NCBI RefSeq assembly: GCF_905147045.1
Contig: NC_065894.1
Location: forward strand, 9,337,501-9,401,500
Source of the DNA: Nymphalis io
Lineage: Eukaryota; Arthropoda; Insecta; Lepidoptera; Nymphalidae
Reading direction: 5' to 3'
DNA length: 64,000 bases
The position numbers and the translations under genes were made by a program. Below are positions 11,342-22,163 of the stretch, one piece after another. The number at the start of each line of letters is the position of its first letter. The first letter of the stretch is position 1. The notes below the pieces were generated by a model that did no database searches, was not told where the DNA came from, and worked only from the letters and a program-made list of their open reading frames with translations.

Positions 11342-11606
11342 TTTTTTATATATATATTCGCCGGGAGTGCAAATGACTCTACTCCACCTGATGGTAAGTG
11401 GTAGTAGAGTCCAAACGCGACGACGGCCAGTACAGACGGGAAAAACGTTCTGCACTAGCCGCCTTCGCATTGCCGGCCCGCAACACGCCTCTTCACGCCT
11501 CGTTTGAAGGAACCCGGGTTGTAAGAGGAGGGGAAAAACTGTGCGTTGTCCGGGAAACGAACCCGGATCAACTGCTTGGAAGGCAACTATGCTGACCATT
11601 ACACAG
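11342..11606 (-). mobile_element. SINE with tRNA-Gly(TCC)-like head, family F
   Basis: On the minus strand the right end reads GTGTAATGGTCAGCATAG, then TTGCCTTCCAAGCAGTTG and ATCCGGGTTCGTTTCCCGG. This closely matches the D arm, anticodon arm (anticodon TCC) and T arm of arthropod tRNA-Gly, including the B box GGTTCGTTTCC. A GC-rich body follows, and the element ends with ACCATCAGGTGGAGTAGAG and an A/T tail (minus-strand TATATATATAAAAAAAAA). It is not a working tRNA gene: the acceptor 5' strand is lost and it fuses into the SINE body. Confidence 0.7.
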
Positions 11607-11633
11607 AGTGTAGAATATGACGATAATAAATAA
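11606..11633. repeat. 28-bp direct repeat, left copy
   Basis: A 28-bp string beginning GAGTGTAGAATATGAC matches 12586-12613 with a single mismatch (G/A at position 17). The two copies are 980 bp apart. Confidence 0.75.
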
Positions 11634-12585
11634 GTTTATTATTACCTACAATAATCATCGAATATTTTGTATAAGGTCAAGGTAAGATACGTTATAATAA
11701 GGTTTCTATTTGTTCAAATTGAAACAAAACAGTTTAAAAATAAAACTTTATTTTCTTAACTCGTAATCATAATAGGAAATTATCTAAGTCATCCCTAAAC
11801 ACAACCCCGATAAGGTGCAGGAGTGAGCCATCCTTCAGCCACGGCCAAGTAGTAAAGCACCGTGACGACACCATGATACTATCGATCACAAGACGGCTAG
11901 CCCACAAGGAACTTTCCTAGGGGATCCGCCGTCTATTACGAGGCGAGTTCCACTCACGCCATAAATATACCATGAGGTTAAGCAACCAAGTGTCAAAAAT
12001 ATGTCAACGGATACCACGAAACCGGCCATTTTAGGAGTAACGCTCTTTTAACGACCTGCGCCTTTTAAACCCAGATCCCAGAACGAACCAATGATTGACT
12101 TAATCTATTTTTATTTCTAAAACGAAATTAGAGGTATACATTTCTCTTTGTCAAATCGAAAAAAAATAACACATTTTGAGAAGTATGAATTTAACGGTAC
12201 ACACGGTACTATAAAGTAATACATTAAAAAAAAAATAACGTTTCTTTTATCTACTACAAAATGTTCTCTTAACTGATATTTTTACAATTTGTAAAATATT
12301 TATCAAATCATTTTATTTCTTAAGCTTTAACAACAATTATATAACTATATTCAAATTTAATTGACCACAGTGCTTACAATACATAAAATATATAATTTAC
12401 ACACTGCAGTCTGCATTTTAAGTTACATTCGTCCAAGAGAAATTGATTAAGTTCAGACATCCATACATATATCATATATATACAAACAAAAAATTATAAG
12501 TGTTAACTGCAAAAACATATTAATTCTCATTTCTATTCATAGCATGTAGTTGCAGTCATTACAATACAATTTTGCAATTTAATAT
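11634..12585. other. Unassigned segment between 28-bp repeats
   Basis: No open frame. The ends are AT-rich, but about 11800-12085 is distinctly GC-richer, with strings such as GGATCCGCCGTC and GGCGAGTTCCACTCACGCC, and looks like decayed foreign or repeat DNA. I could not match it to a family. Confidence 0.4.
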
Positions 12586-12613
12586 GAGTGTAGAATATGA
12601 CAATAATAAATAA
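12586..12613. repeat. 28-bp direct repeat, right copy
   Basis: Near-identical to 11606-11633 (27 of 28 bases). Confidence 0.75.
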
Positions 12614-13009
12614 TTAAAAATTAAGAAGCAGGGTTTGATTAGGGCATTTGCTTTAAGATTATCAAACCCTACTCTCACAAGTTCATGTAAATGTTTAAAC
12701 AAAGTTAAAATAATTAGAATCACATTATAAAGTAAAATTATACAATTTGAACCTTCTAATGTTTTATAATTCTATTATATATTTACAATTTGACAGTGTG
12801 AGTGGTAGAAATAATAACATAACGCACACAACTACATATTCCTTTTTAACATTTCACAATTATTTTAAACCAAAAATCAAAACAAAAGATAAATTGTATA
12901 CATTAATATTAGCTATTTTAATATTGATTTTTTAATTTACTCAAAATACTACACTCATACCAAAATTTTTAAGATTTTAATTTCAGAAATATTATTATAT
13001 ATATTTTTT

Positions 13010-13015
13010 TTTATT
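13010..13015 (-). terminator. Poly(A) signal of the NXF1 gene
   Basis: AATAAA on the minus strand, about 170 nt past the NXF1 stop codon, is the first perfect signal in a plausible 3' UTR and is followed by T-rich DNA. The assignment is positional. Confidence 0.5.
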
Positions 13016-13185
13016 AAATTCACCAGCCAATTCTTTTTTTGGCGGTTTTAAATCTTTTTTTTAAAATAACAATTTTAGTTCTATACATGCTGTTCCTCTT
13101 CTGTTTTCTCAATGGTATCTTCTTACTTAGATTGAATTTAAAAATGTTTTTAACAAAGGCACAGCCCAGATATGAGAAATTTTGT

Positions 13186-13285
13186 TCACTTCACAAAGGC
13201 TTCTGGTGGGATCTTGCCTTCTGATTGTAATTGGTTAAAGATGAACAATGCTCGCTGATAATCCCAACCAGTTTCTTGTAAACAA
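13186..13285 (-). CDS. NXF1: NXF1 exon 10, TAP-C end
   Basis: Terminal coding exon, too short to stand out alone. It encodes CLQETGWDYQRALFIFNQLQ and then GKIPPEAFVK and TGA. The TGWDY loop and the IPPEAF end are the signature of the UBA-like TAP-C domain, which in the family binds FG nucleoporins. It starts after a TTACAG acceptor, and two bases from exon 9 complete its first codon (Asn). Confidence 0.93.
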
Positions 13286-16200
13286 CTGTAAGAAGAAATA
13301 CAATAAATATGACAAATATATTGAATACGATTCTCAACTATTTGTTGGATGTATTATAAAAATAATAGATAAAACCTTATTACCACTCAGATAAAGTTAG
13401 TATAACAGACCCTAGCACTGACTTTCAGTTACGATATACTATATGACAAGTACAAAATACATATAAAGTGCTGCAAAGACATAAATTGACTTTCGGCCTC
13501 TGTATATTCTGTTTTTCTGAGATACGGGGTAAGTATACTCACTTCCAACTTCCAGACTCCGGGTTGCTACTGAGAATCTTCGACAGAAAAACTAAAACTT
13601 TTTATTGGCTCGACTTGGGGTTCCAACCCAGGACCTCGGGATCTGCTTATATCTAGCCACTGGACCAACGTCCCATATTATATACTAAAGTTTGACTCAC
13701 TTGATGCTCCAGTGCTCGTTCATACCGGTGTGCTGGCTCAGTGTGGCCAGTATGGCGCGCTGGGTGTCGTCATGCGCGGGCGCGGGGGCGGGAGCAGGGG
13801 CGGGCGCGGGGGCGGCGGACGGGCCCGGCGCGCCCGCACCCGACGACAACGAACTCGATTCCTCCTGAAGATTAAAATTGGTTAGTGGAAATAATAACAA
13901 CTTTGTTGTTTCTAATGTTGTTGATTTGAATGATCAAGATATTATAATTCACTGTAAATGCCTTGATGTCTCAATAGTGGTGGAGACATTTGTACATAAA
14001 TTATTTTGAGCGACGACTATCTTATTCGTACGTCCTGTATTTTTTATTTAAATAGAAAGCTTTTCTGACCGACTTTTCTGACTGATTTCATCAAATCAAT
14101 CTCTAGGTATTTTTTTATAATACAATAGTATCAAAGAAAGTATAAACTCGTGTCTCACCTGTTCCCTTGTAGTGTTAGAGATGAAGAGCATGTCATTTGT
14201 GATAGAAAACCCTCCTGCGCTGTTGGGCACTATGACGAATGTACGGTGGAAGGACCGTGAAGGGGTGCCGGCTACAGTTATCTCTTTATACACTCCATTC
14301 ATTGTTAGAACTATCATTGCTGGCTGTGAACAAGAAATTGATTATTTGAATACTTTCTAATCTCTAAACTAATCGAAATATATTTGAATAAATTACATTA
14401 CATATAGTCACATATTTATTAAAAAAATCATGTTAAGCATTAATAAAAGGTTGTACATTAAAGTTAAATATATTTAAAAGTAGAATTAAAACAATTACAT
14501 ACAAACATTTTATAAAAAAAATACTGGGATTCTTATATTAATATTTGGTAGATAAGTTCTACCAAATGAGTTTAGATTCGAGATTTTGTACAAAAGAATC
14601 AGCAACAATGGGATGAAAATGCTTTGATGAATATTGTTTTAATTAGAGAACTCACATTATAATGAAATGATGAAGCGTCATTCATCAAAGCAATCATTTC
14701 ATATGTTCTTACACAGAATACTAACAAGAACTTACCGTAAAAACGAGCAAGTCCACTGCAAAACTCATTAAATCATGTTTAGTTTTTGGCAGATCTGAGA
14801 GAAACGAGACAACTTGCAATCTGCCCGTCCGTAAATATCTCCTTCTTGATTCTCTCTCCGTTATCCTTATCAAATTTCGACTGTTTGATATGTAAGCGTT
14901 CAATCTAGAAAAAGATTAATATTATTTATATTGTGAATTAAGTAAGCCATGATTTATAATTCATTTTACTCAATTGTAGGATTAATTGCGATGGAGACGA
15001 AACTGAGAATTGTCGATATGATGATGAAATTCTCCTGACCGATATCAGCCACGGGATACTCGCCTAGTCTAACTGTACACAAGATATAACAGTGTACAAG
15101 TTTGTACGGAAACAGAAATGCACTTTATCTCTCTATGGGTATAGATAGAAAATCTCATAATCCTTTGGAACATCCGGAAAAAGTTTAAAGCAAAGGCCGT
15201 GCTTTCCGAGGCACACGAGGCTGAGGCATTTGCCTGTTTTGAAGACTAAGCATTGCTAATGAGAATTTCTCGACGGAAAAAAATGGATGGCCACTAGAGC
15301 CACGAGGCTGTCAAATCGTAGAAGATGTGATTACTAACCTGTTAGTTGGTGCATTTCTGTTATCATTGCTGAGATAGTTTGCTGCCATAGACATCATAGC
15401 TGTCTCATGGTAGGCTTCCAATAGAGGTTGCCTTGAATCCGAGTCGAATATAGCAAAATACTGTGTTAGGAACTCTCTGACCAGGTCTTGGCCAGCGGGG
15501 TCTATTAGGAACGATTGCTGGCTGGGTGGAAGCGTCACGTCTTCTGACACGTCGAAGCCGATCGCTGGAGGTAGATCCACGCCGTCCTATATAATGACTC
15601 ATTATTGTAACAGTAAGGCAAATGATATTTTGTATTTTTAGTTGAATTTAGTAATAACATACAATTAGTTGGATTAAAATTATTGTATCAGTGAATTGTC
15701 ACCTGTTAAATGTGACATACTATTTAACTTATATACTTACAATTAATATATACTTGATTATTAGTAAAATCTAAACATAGTTATATATTTCTTATACAAT
15801 TCTTTAATTTACAATTTCATATTTAAGAAATTTACAGCATAATTATCATGAATCAAAAAACAAAATATTAGCCATTAGCCGTAACCTACTTACCAATCTC
15901 ATCAGTTTTGGAAATTTCTTCCGGACGTCGCTGGACATACAAACACGGCAAAGATGTTAAACAGTCTGTAACTCTTGTAATTCATCAGTAACATTTATTA
16001 TCAATTCATGGACAATACCTGTTTTTGAGTCTTGAACTCATAGCAGTTAAAACATTAAATTATAAAAAGTCAAAAACAAAACAGCTATTGTCTTTAAAAT
16101 TGTAAGTAACAACACTATTGCTACACATAATTAAGTATATTTATGATTCTGAAGATATTGATATGAAAATGTTAAAGGATTAGAATAAAAATTTTATTAT

Positions 16201-19200
16201 GTACAGAAAGCTTCAAAAATATGCATCGATGATGGCTTTAGTCATATTATATTTTGTCAGCTGGCATAATTAAAAGCTATTAAGCTAAGATTTTTATTTG
16301 AATAGTATTATATACATAATTTCGGACAAAAGCATATAAACGTCGTAAACATACCGCGGTAAATACAAAATTTAAAATATCTTAAATATATATAACCTTT
16401 GCTTGAGAAGCTTAAAGGTACGAAATTATATAATACAATCCTATATGAAATCTATATATATTAAATGATTTACAAATACGACGTAAAGCCATCATTATTT
16501 AATATATAGAGGTGCTGAATTCAGTTAAATTTTATTAAATTTAAAATTAATTTATTATATGTCATTATATGTTTTTTTTTTTTATATATTTTGTAACAGC
16601 AGTTAATTGTATTAACAATTTTTACCTTGCATTTTTTCAAGCTGACTGTACTATATGTGCTTACTACAGGATTATTTTTTAAGTATCATAAAAATCACTT
16701 GAGCTTGAGTATTAATTATTACATCTTAACATTGCTATATGAAAAAATTCAAAAAAATGTATAAAGCAATATTAAAAATTAATTTAAATCTATTACTTTT
16801 TATAAACTTGGATATTTGAACTGGTGCTAATTTATATGTTGACTATCAAGTATACTGATATATTAAAAGAATCTTTTATTGAACATAAGTTAATAGTGTG
16901 TATTGAAATGCTAATGAATGTTTTGTACGTAATCAAACAACTAATATTCAAATAATTTTGTTTTTTGGGACTATTATACGTTTACACAAAAACATATTTT
17001 TATTAAGATAATAGCCAATATTTAAATAAAAACAAATGCGAGTTAAAAACTTAAATCATGATAAATTTTATCAATCCTCTTAAATATTAAACGTTTGCCA
17101 TAAATTAAATTACAAACAATTTACAATTATTGTTTTGATGTTAAAACAATTTGTAACAATAATATTACACAATTGTTGCTATGCAAATGTAAATTGTTTT
17201 ATAATTATCTGATTACACTTTGAATTTATCATTAATAGACAAGTGGAACATAATCACTATTGAATACTACACATTCCATCGACTTTATTTAATAATGCAT
17301 GCAACATCAGTAATTCAGCTACACAACTCGTATCTCAATGATCATCAGTATTTCTAACAAGACTGTATACTCTACATAACTTCTAGAAGTATTATGTTAG
17401 AATAATTCGAAGCATTACTTCACTGATTCCAATTCTAATTACCTACATATAGATACTAAAACATGTACAAACAGAACAATAGCTTAATAGTCAAACACAT
17501 TTATCCTATTCATTAAATACACAATGTTCTAAAGGAAATATTATAGACAATCCATTTCGTATCCTTTTTGTTTCGAAACACAAACATTATCTTCAAGAAT
17601 AAGTACTGTAATTTTATTGAAATGGTATTTGACGAGTAGTTAATAACAAAAACATGCAAAATATATTTATATGGTTTAGTATGAGGACCCAGCACCCCAG
17701 TCTATCTTGTTAGTAATGAGGCTTTGTGAACTAAAACAAATTCACGATGAAAAATAATATTGATTATTTGCGATAGAAATTTTTCATCATTATGTCATTA
17801 GTTTCAAATCTGATACATTATTTTTACAATGAGTCCAGATTTTTACTGTTAATCAAATTCCTTAACAAGTCAATTTAGTTTTCTTTCTTGCAATCACAAT
17901 TGCCTTCTATGAATCATCTTATCAATGAGTTTTTAATCCAATCATACAGACAAGCTTACTTTTTGCCCAATTTGTTCATATTTCACATTGAATATGGATA
18001 TAAAAATAGTATTACCTGACATAAATATCATGGTCATTGAACCTGTTCACCAGAGGATTTCCTTTAAGGTATAACTCTACGAGCGGAAGTGGCTTCAGAG
18101 GGTCTATGGAACCTAGGAATGGTATCTGAAAAAAAATATTATACAATTACAAAAACTTTCCTCATAATTATAAAGAACTATGTATTCATAATATTTGTGA
18201 TTTTCCTTTCACATAATTTATACATCTCAAACTGCCTCAGACTAGCCTATAAGGCTCCACATCTTAAGAACCAGAGTATTAATTTGGAATTTATTCAGAA
18301 GATGTACAAATATAGATAAATTTGGAGTCTATTTACACTCTAATGCCTTAGAAAGCATGCATGGTTCTGCAGCTAATCTCTCTTCAACTATTTCATAGTC
18401 GACTAGTCTCCATTGTGATTAGCAGCCATGGCCGTAATCAGTAAAGCCAACACATCTTGTAAGATATACACAGGAATATTCTAGTTCCTTTCTACTCAAT
18501 TCAAAAGCACAATTTGATACTAGATTACTTTCCTATAACCAGGCCTAAGTCTACAAGGCAACGTCTTAGAGTCCGGCCTTCCACCGAACCACCTAGTCAA
18601 TAATATTGTAATTTTACTCTAACCGCTTCGAAATAGGGGTCTCAAATATTAAAGTGCCTAGGAGCCTTGGATCTCTTAACATGAGTTATGCATATTACAC
18701 AATATCAATTACTTTAAATAAAAAAGATTTTTAAAACTAAGTAAAGTAACTTATTCTAAAATTCAAAATAAGTTATAAAAATATTTGTTTTTATTACCCT
18801 GTTGTCACCCAGGTATAAAATTTTCAGATTTTTTATCTTTGTGCACATAATCTTCATGTGTTCAATACCATGAAGCTTATTGTCATTCAAGTTTAAAGCT
18901 TCCAAATCAGGAATGTTTTCTGCCATAATGTCAATTGCAGCTAACATGATTACTGGACGGAACAGTGCACAGAATATATCACTCAAATCTGAGAAAAAAA
19001 ATATATAATTTAGTAAAAATCAGAAATCATTTAATCAAACTTTATTTTAGGACATTATTAAGACAAACCAGTCAAAAACAATAAGACATCAAACTTAAAC
19101 TAGCTAATAATTACCTGGATCAGAATGGAATTTTGTCAAGTCTAAAGCTTTAGTTGCAGGATTATATCTTTTTGCCATTGCAAGCTTCATTTTCTCCTTC

Positions 19201-20029
19201 ATAGTGGCATCAACATTGACATTTGGTACTGAATTTCTCACAATTACAACAAGCTTGAATCCATCTGACATCGCTATTTTTCTATCTGCATAAAATAGTT
19301 TCTCTGCTATTTTGACATCATCAACGTAGAACACTGCTGCATTTCCATTTATTTTGTAGTAATGAGGAATGAAGACTTCCGGTGAGATAAAGCCCAATAA
19401 TGATCGTAAGACCACATCTTTATCATGTTTTGCTCCATATGGTATTATTATTTGATACCAAGGTAACAGCCCAGGTAAAAACTTTTTCTTTGAGGCTGGC
19501 CTCGGTGCAGGGGAACTGAGTCGCCCTCTGCCTCGAAAACCTTTTCTGTTTGGACCTTGGCCTGCAGTTGCACCCATGTCAATGTCACCATCCAACAATA
19601 GATGCGATGCGTTATTCCATGAATGGAATTTATTTTTGCCTTTGTTTGTTCCGGGCTTAAAACTAACACGCCTTGTGTTATTACTTTGAATACGGTCATC
19701 ATGTTCTGTAATTAATAGGAAATGTTATTTTGTTATGCCTCACTTTTTAATTATTTTTTAGTATAAATAATAACATTTAATTAAATAATAAAAAGAAGCG
19801 TAGACAATACTAAATATTATACAATACTTACTTAAATATATGTTCTACTGTCACAAACATCAAACATGGTCGCACAAAAGTTGAAATAATTAGACACGAA
19901 ATACATACTAATTTTCTTCGTTTATAGCGTAAAAAGCAAAAAAGCGATATTACTTATAATCACAGATTATTTCTTACCAAAGTGATCATTAGGTTTCCAA
20001 TTTCTAATCCTTCCTCCACGTTTAGGCAT
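13186..20029 (-). CDS. NXF1: Nuclear RNA export factor 1 (NXF1/TAP)
   Basis: Bulk mRNA export receptor. In the family it forms a heterodimer with NXT1/p15 and carries mRNPs through nuclear pores by binding FG repeats. Ten exons on minus join in phase: 20029-19978, 19705-19115, 18988-18798, 18125-18016, 15930-15894, 15586-15339, 14904-14736, 14323-14159, 13864-13701, 13285-13186. All introns are GT-AG. Total 1827 nt, 608 residues plus TGA, close to the usual length (about 600-670). Domains: basic Gly/Arg N-terminus (1-95), RRM (about 98-175), leucine-rich repeats (about 190-340), NTF2-like (about 345-520), Ala/Pro linker with six Pro-Ala pairs (about 540-551), TAP-C/UBA (about 555-608). The start is the first ATG, giving MPKRGGRIRNW. 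The Drosophila orthologue is small bristles. Its 5' end faces the minibrain gene across about 2 kb. Confidence 0.95.
13500..13674 (-). repeat. SINE, family B, in NXF1 intron 9
   Basis: On minus the head reads GTTGGTCCAGTGGCTAGAT (A-box-like) and CCTGGGTTGGAACCCC (B-box-like), then CCAATAAAAAGTTTTAG and TTCTCAGTAGCAACCCGGAG. It is in the same orientation as NXF1 and lies only about 27 bp inside the intron from the exon 9 donor. Confidence 0.75.
13701..13864 (-). CDS. NXF1: NXF1 exon 9, Ala/Pro linker and TAP-C start
   Basis: Encodes EESSSLSSGAGAPGPSAA, six Pro-Ala pairs, then HDDTQRAILATLSQHTGM and NEHWSI. The first part is a low-complexity hinge between the NTF2-like and TAP-C domains, written in a GC-rich repeat that stands out from the AT-rich surroundings. 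Ends in phase 2 (AA) at a GTGAGT donor. Confidence 0.93.
14159..14323 (-). CDS. NXF1: NXF1 exon 8, NTF2-like domain end
   Basis: 165 nt, in phase at both ends. Encodes PAMIVLTMNGVYKE, then SFHRTFVIVPNSAGGFSITN and DMLFISNTTREQ. The FxRTFVIVP strand is typical of the NXF1 NTF2-like domain, which pairs with NXT1. Confidence 0.93.
14736..14904 (-). CDS. NXF1: NXF1 exon 7, NTF2-like domain middle
   Basis: Encodes NAYISNSRNLIRITERES, TGRLQVVSFLSDLPKTKHD and FAVDLLVFT. SRNL and LPKTKHD are family landmarks of the NTF2-like domain. The first codon (Arg) is completed by two bases from exon 6. Confidence 0.93.
15005..15313 (-). repeat. Degraded SINE, family B, in NXF1 intron 6
   Basis: Blocks in order: ATTCTCCTGACCGATATCAG, GTGCTTTCCGAGGCAC, AATGAGAATTTCTCGACGG and, at the right, a decayed head GCCACTAGAGCCACGAGGC. 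It matches the layout of the 37240-37561 copy and reads on minus. Confidence 0.6.
15339..15586 (-). CDS. NXF1: NXF1 exon 6, LRR end and NTF2-like start
   Basis: Begins with DGVDLPPAIGFDV, continuing the LxRLDG motif that closes the leucine-rich repeats, and then enters the NTF2-like domain with LVREFLTQYFAIFDSDSRQP and LLEAYHETAMMSM. Ends with two bases (AG) before GTTAGT. Confidence 0.94.
15894..15930 (-). CDS. NXF1: NXF1 exon 5, micro-exon of 37 nt
   Basis: Encodes DVRKKFPKLMRL after a Ser completed by the two bases of exon 4. It has a GTAAGT donor and a CCAG acceptor. It is supported by phase, splice sites and the FPxLxxLDG motif shared with exon 6. Confidence 0.9.
15931..18015 (-). other. 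NXF1 intron 4
   Basis: The largest NXF1 intron, about 2.1 kb, very AT-rich. I saw no repeat or nested gene in it. Confidence 0.8.
18016..18125 (-). CDS. NXF1: NXF1 exon 4, leucine-rich repeat
   Basis: Encodes IPFLGSIDPLKPLPLVELYL, then KGNPLVNRFNDHDIYV. LxELYLxGNPL is the last LRR of the domain. Ends in phase 2 at a GTAATA donor. Confidence 0.93.
18798..18988 (-). CDS. NXF1: NXF1 exon 3, leucine-rich repeats
   Basis: Encodes DIFCALFRPVIMLAAIDIMA, then IPDLEALNLNDNKLHGIEHM and LKILYLGDNR. Two LxxLxLxxN repeats are clear. In the family this module together with the RRM contacts RNA. Confidence 0.94.
19115..19705 (-). CDS. NXF1: NXF1 exon 2, RNA-binding domain
   Basis: 591 nt. After a basic stretch with GFRGRGR it encodes the RRM: LPWYQIIIPYGAKHDKDVVL, AAVFYVDDVKIAEKLFYADR and GFKLVVIVRNSVPNV. 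It ends with MAKRYNPATKALDLTKFHSD, the conserved linker into the LRRs. A frame opening at an internal ATG (19598) is only the inner part of this exon. Confidence 0.95.
19978..20029 (-). CDS. NXF1: NXF1 exon 1, start codon
   Basis: Encodes MPKRGGRIRNWKPNDHF, a basic N-terminus, and ends with one base of a Glu codon at a GTAAGA donor. Phase matches exon 2, whose first full codons give HDDRIQSN. Confidence 0.88.
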
Positions 20030-21479
20030 GTTTACAAAATTTCCACGTTTAATATTGAGGAAAATTTCCACTTTAACGCACGTTGCGTTTCAAATAATGA
20101 AGAATATAACAAATTGTATTTAAAATTAGATAATATATGCGGGATATTTAAAACGTATAAATAACTTATATGTAATATTTATTGGTTTTTGATTTGTTTC
20201 CTTATTCGTAATTTACTTGTTTCGGGGACGAAACAATGGCGACCGCGATAAACAGGGTATACAGATAGGTAAGGCTTTAGCCAATGTGAGAAGAGATAAA
20301 GAATTATTGTCTATGACAAGCTCGTTGAACATTTGACCAGTGTTGCACAATTTGGAAACTTAAAATCAACCTCACCTTTTAAAAATATAACAAAAAGTTC
20401 GAACCAGGTACTACAATAAATTTTATTTTCATTTTTATTAGAACTAAAAATATTATATATTATGAAATATTTTTATATTAAATAGGCGCATATTTTGATG
20501 TTTATATTTTTGTTTCATAATCATAGCAAGAAGTGTAGTATATTCTAATATGTAATAAAGCTCATTTATAAGACTCGATATTTAGAGAAATATTGCCAAA
20601 GTTTTAAATATTTTATTTATCAATATATATATAATAAAATGCTTACTTGTTTATCTTTAGGTTAGCATACGTTCCTTCTAATTTATAGTATAAGTCTATA
20701 TTTTAAAATTTTTATAATTAAAGAATAGTTTTTTTTGGTTTAATTAATTACAGCATTTCTACTAAATAACATTAAAAACTACCAAGCTGATGACAATATT
20801 TTTATAGATTTCATCTGATTTGTCTTTGGTACACGCTTGTACCGTTTCGTTGTACGTAGACTTTGAAACCATGACTATGAGACATATTTCACAAGAATAA
20901 GAAACCCACAGTTACGGATCAATATTATAGCAAAAATAGTATTGTAAAAAATAAATTCTTATTAAAACGTTGTAAAGTGTAATTTTATTGAAATTACTTC
21001 TTAAAAATCATTATTTGATAATATCAAGTTTTAAAATGGAACGTACTGGCAACCATAGCGTTTAAAAATAAAAACGACCACAGACAAAGTTCGTGTGCTT
21101 TTCGTCGAGTCTGCCATGTTTTGTCCTACTTGTCGCGCTTGATCAACGCGTTCGCGATTTCAGTTAAAAACTATTATTTTACTGAATGTATCACGGGCTG
21201 TGTTTTGTTTACAAATAGTGTAGTTAAAGACTTTAAAATTACGCTGATGTAACGTGAAGTTAATTAATTACTTTTGATACTTACGTGTATTATGGTGTAG
21301 TTCGCATTTCATCAAAATTGAAATTGTTCACGAGCTTGCTATTGCACCGTCGTGAATAGGAATTCCGCAACGATTTTAAATACATAAAATTTTAGCTACT
21401 TTAATAATAATAAATAAGTTAAATCCTGTGACGCAACCCACGTGCACATAATTTAACAAGCATCTCATGCACATTTGTT
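20030..21479. promoter_or_regulatory. Divergent intergenic and promoter region, NXF1 / minibrain
   Basis: About 2 kb separates the two head-to-head start codons. Near 20236 the string CAATGGCGACC resembles a YY1/Pho-type site close to the likely NXF1 start. Near 21155-21165, CGATTTCAGTTA contains an arthropod initiator-like TCAGT. Otherwise AT-rich. These motif calls are suggestive only. Confidence 0.35.
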
Positions 21480-22099
21480 ATTATTTTGTTCGCGGCCCGC
21501 GAGTTCGATTCGAGCCTGTAAGGATCGGATCGAATAAGAGAAATCGTGTCGTCCGTCTTGCTCCCTCCCGTCGCCTTTCGTTCCGTTACATTCATTCATT
21601 TTCATAAACCGAAATAGATTTTTTTCTTAAGTGTAATTGTTTTGGTGTGCGAAGAGCGGAGAATAGTGTTGGTGGTATCGGTGTGGTCTGGGCGCATTGA
21701 GCGCACACGTGACGACAGACGAGTGTTTGGGTGTCAGTCTGGTTACTGGTAGGGCTCGCGGGCGCCGGGCGCACGCTACAGTCCGCCTGCAGTGCGGAGC
21801 GCGGCGGGCAGCGAAGGTGAATCACCGCGAGGTGCCGTGTTGATCGTGCTTATTTACCCGCGAGTGCATCGTTAAGTGCGTGGAGCGGAAGTGCAAAGGC
21901 ATGTGCGGCGCGGGCTGGCGCCGATGACATCGCCGTCCGAGGCGACGGCGTTTTGAGCCAGTGAGCGTGTGTTAGTTATGCCTCTTGGGTTATGAGTGTG
22001 TGACAAAGTTGTAGTGTATTGAGGACACTGGAGCCCCTAGACGGAGTTGGGCCCGCTGGGGCGGCCCTGGTGCTTCTCGGGGCTCCGCACGAAGGCAAA
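21480..22099 (+). promoter_or_regulatory. GC-rich 5' leader of minibrain first exon A
   Basis: A sharp rise in GC and CpG content directly before the ATG at 22100 marks a promoter/5' UTR island. Four short upstream open frames lie at 21901-21927, 21924-21956, 21978-21995 and 21992-22003; the first pair and the second pair each overlap in an ATGA. No in-frame ATG extends the main frame upstream. Confidence 0.5.
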
Positions 22100-22163
22100 A
22101 TGGCAGCGTGGAACCGCCACCACCATTTCAACATGCTCATGGATGAGAATGCCAAAAACAAAT
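22100..22163 (+). CDS. mnb: mnb first coding exon A
   Basis: Encodes MAAWNRHHHFNMLMDENAKN plus Lys and one base (T) before GTAAGT. Joined to 34308 it makes TTG (Leu) and continues GVVGGGMPEAAG in frame. It sits at the end of a GC-rich leader, so it likely belongs to its own promoter. The splice phase, donor and GC island support it; the peptide itself was not matched to a known isoform. Confidence 0.7.

Noticed and set aside
21592..21825. Minus-strand frame of 77 codons opposite the minibrain leader
   Set aside because: A shadow of GC-rich leader DNA without splice or family support.
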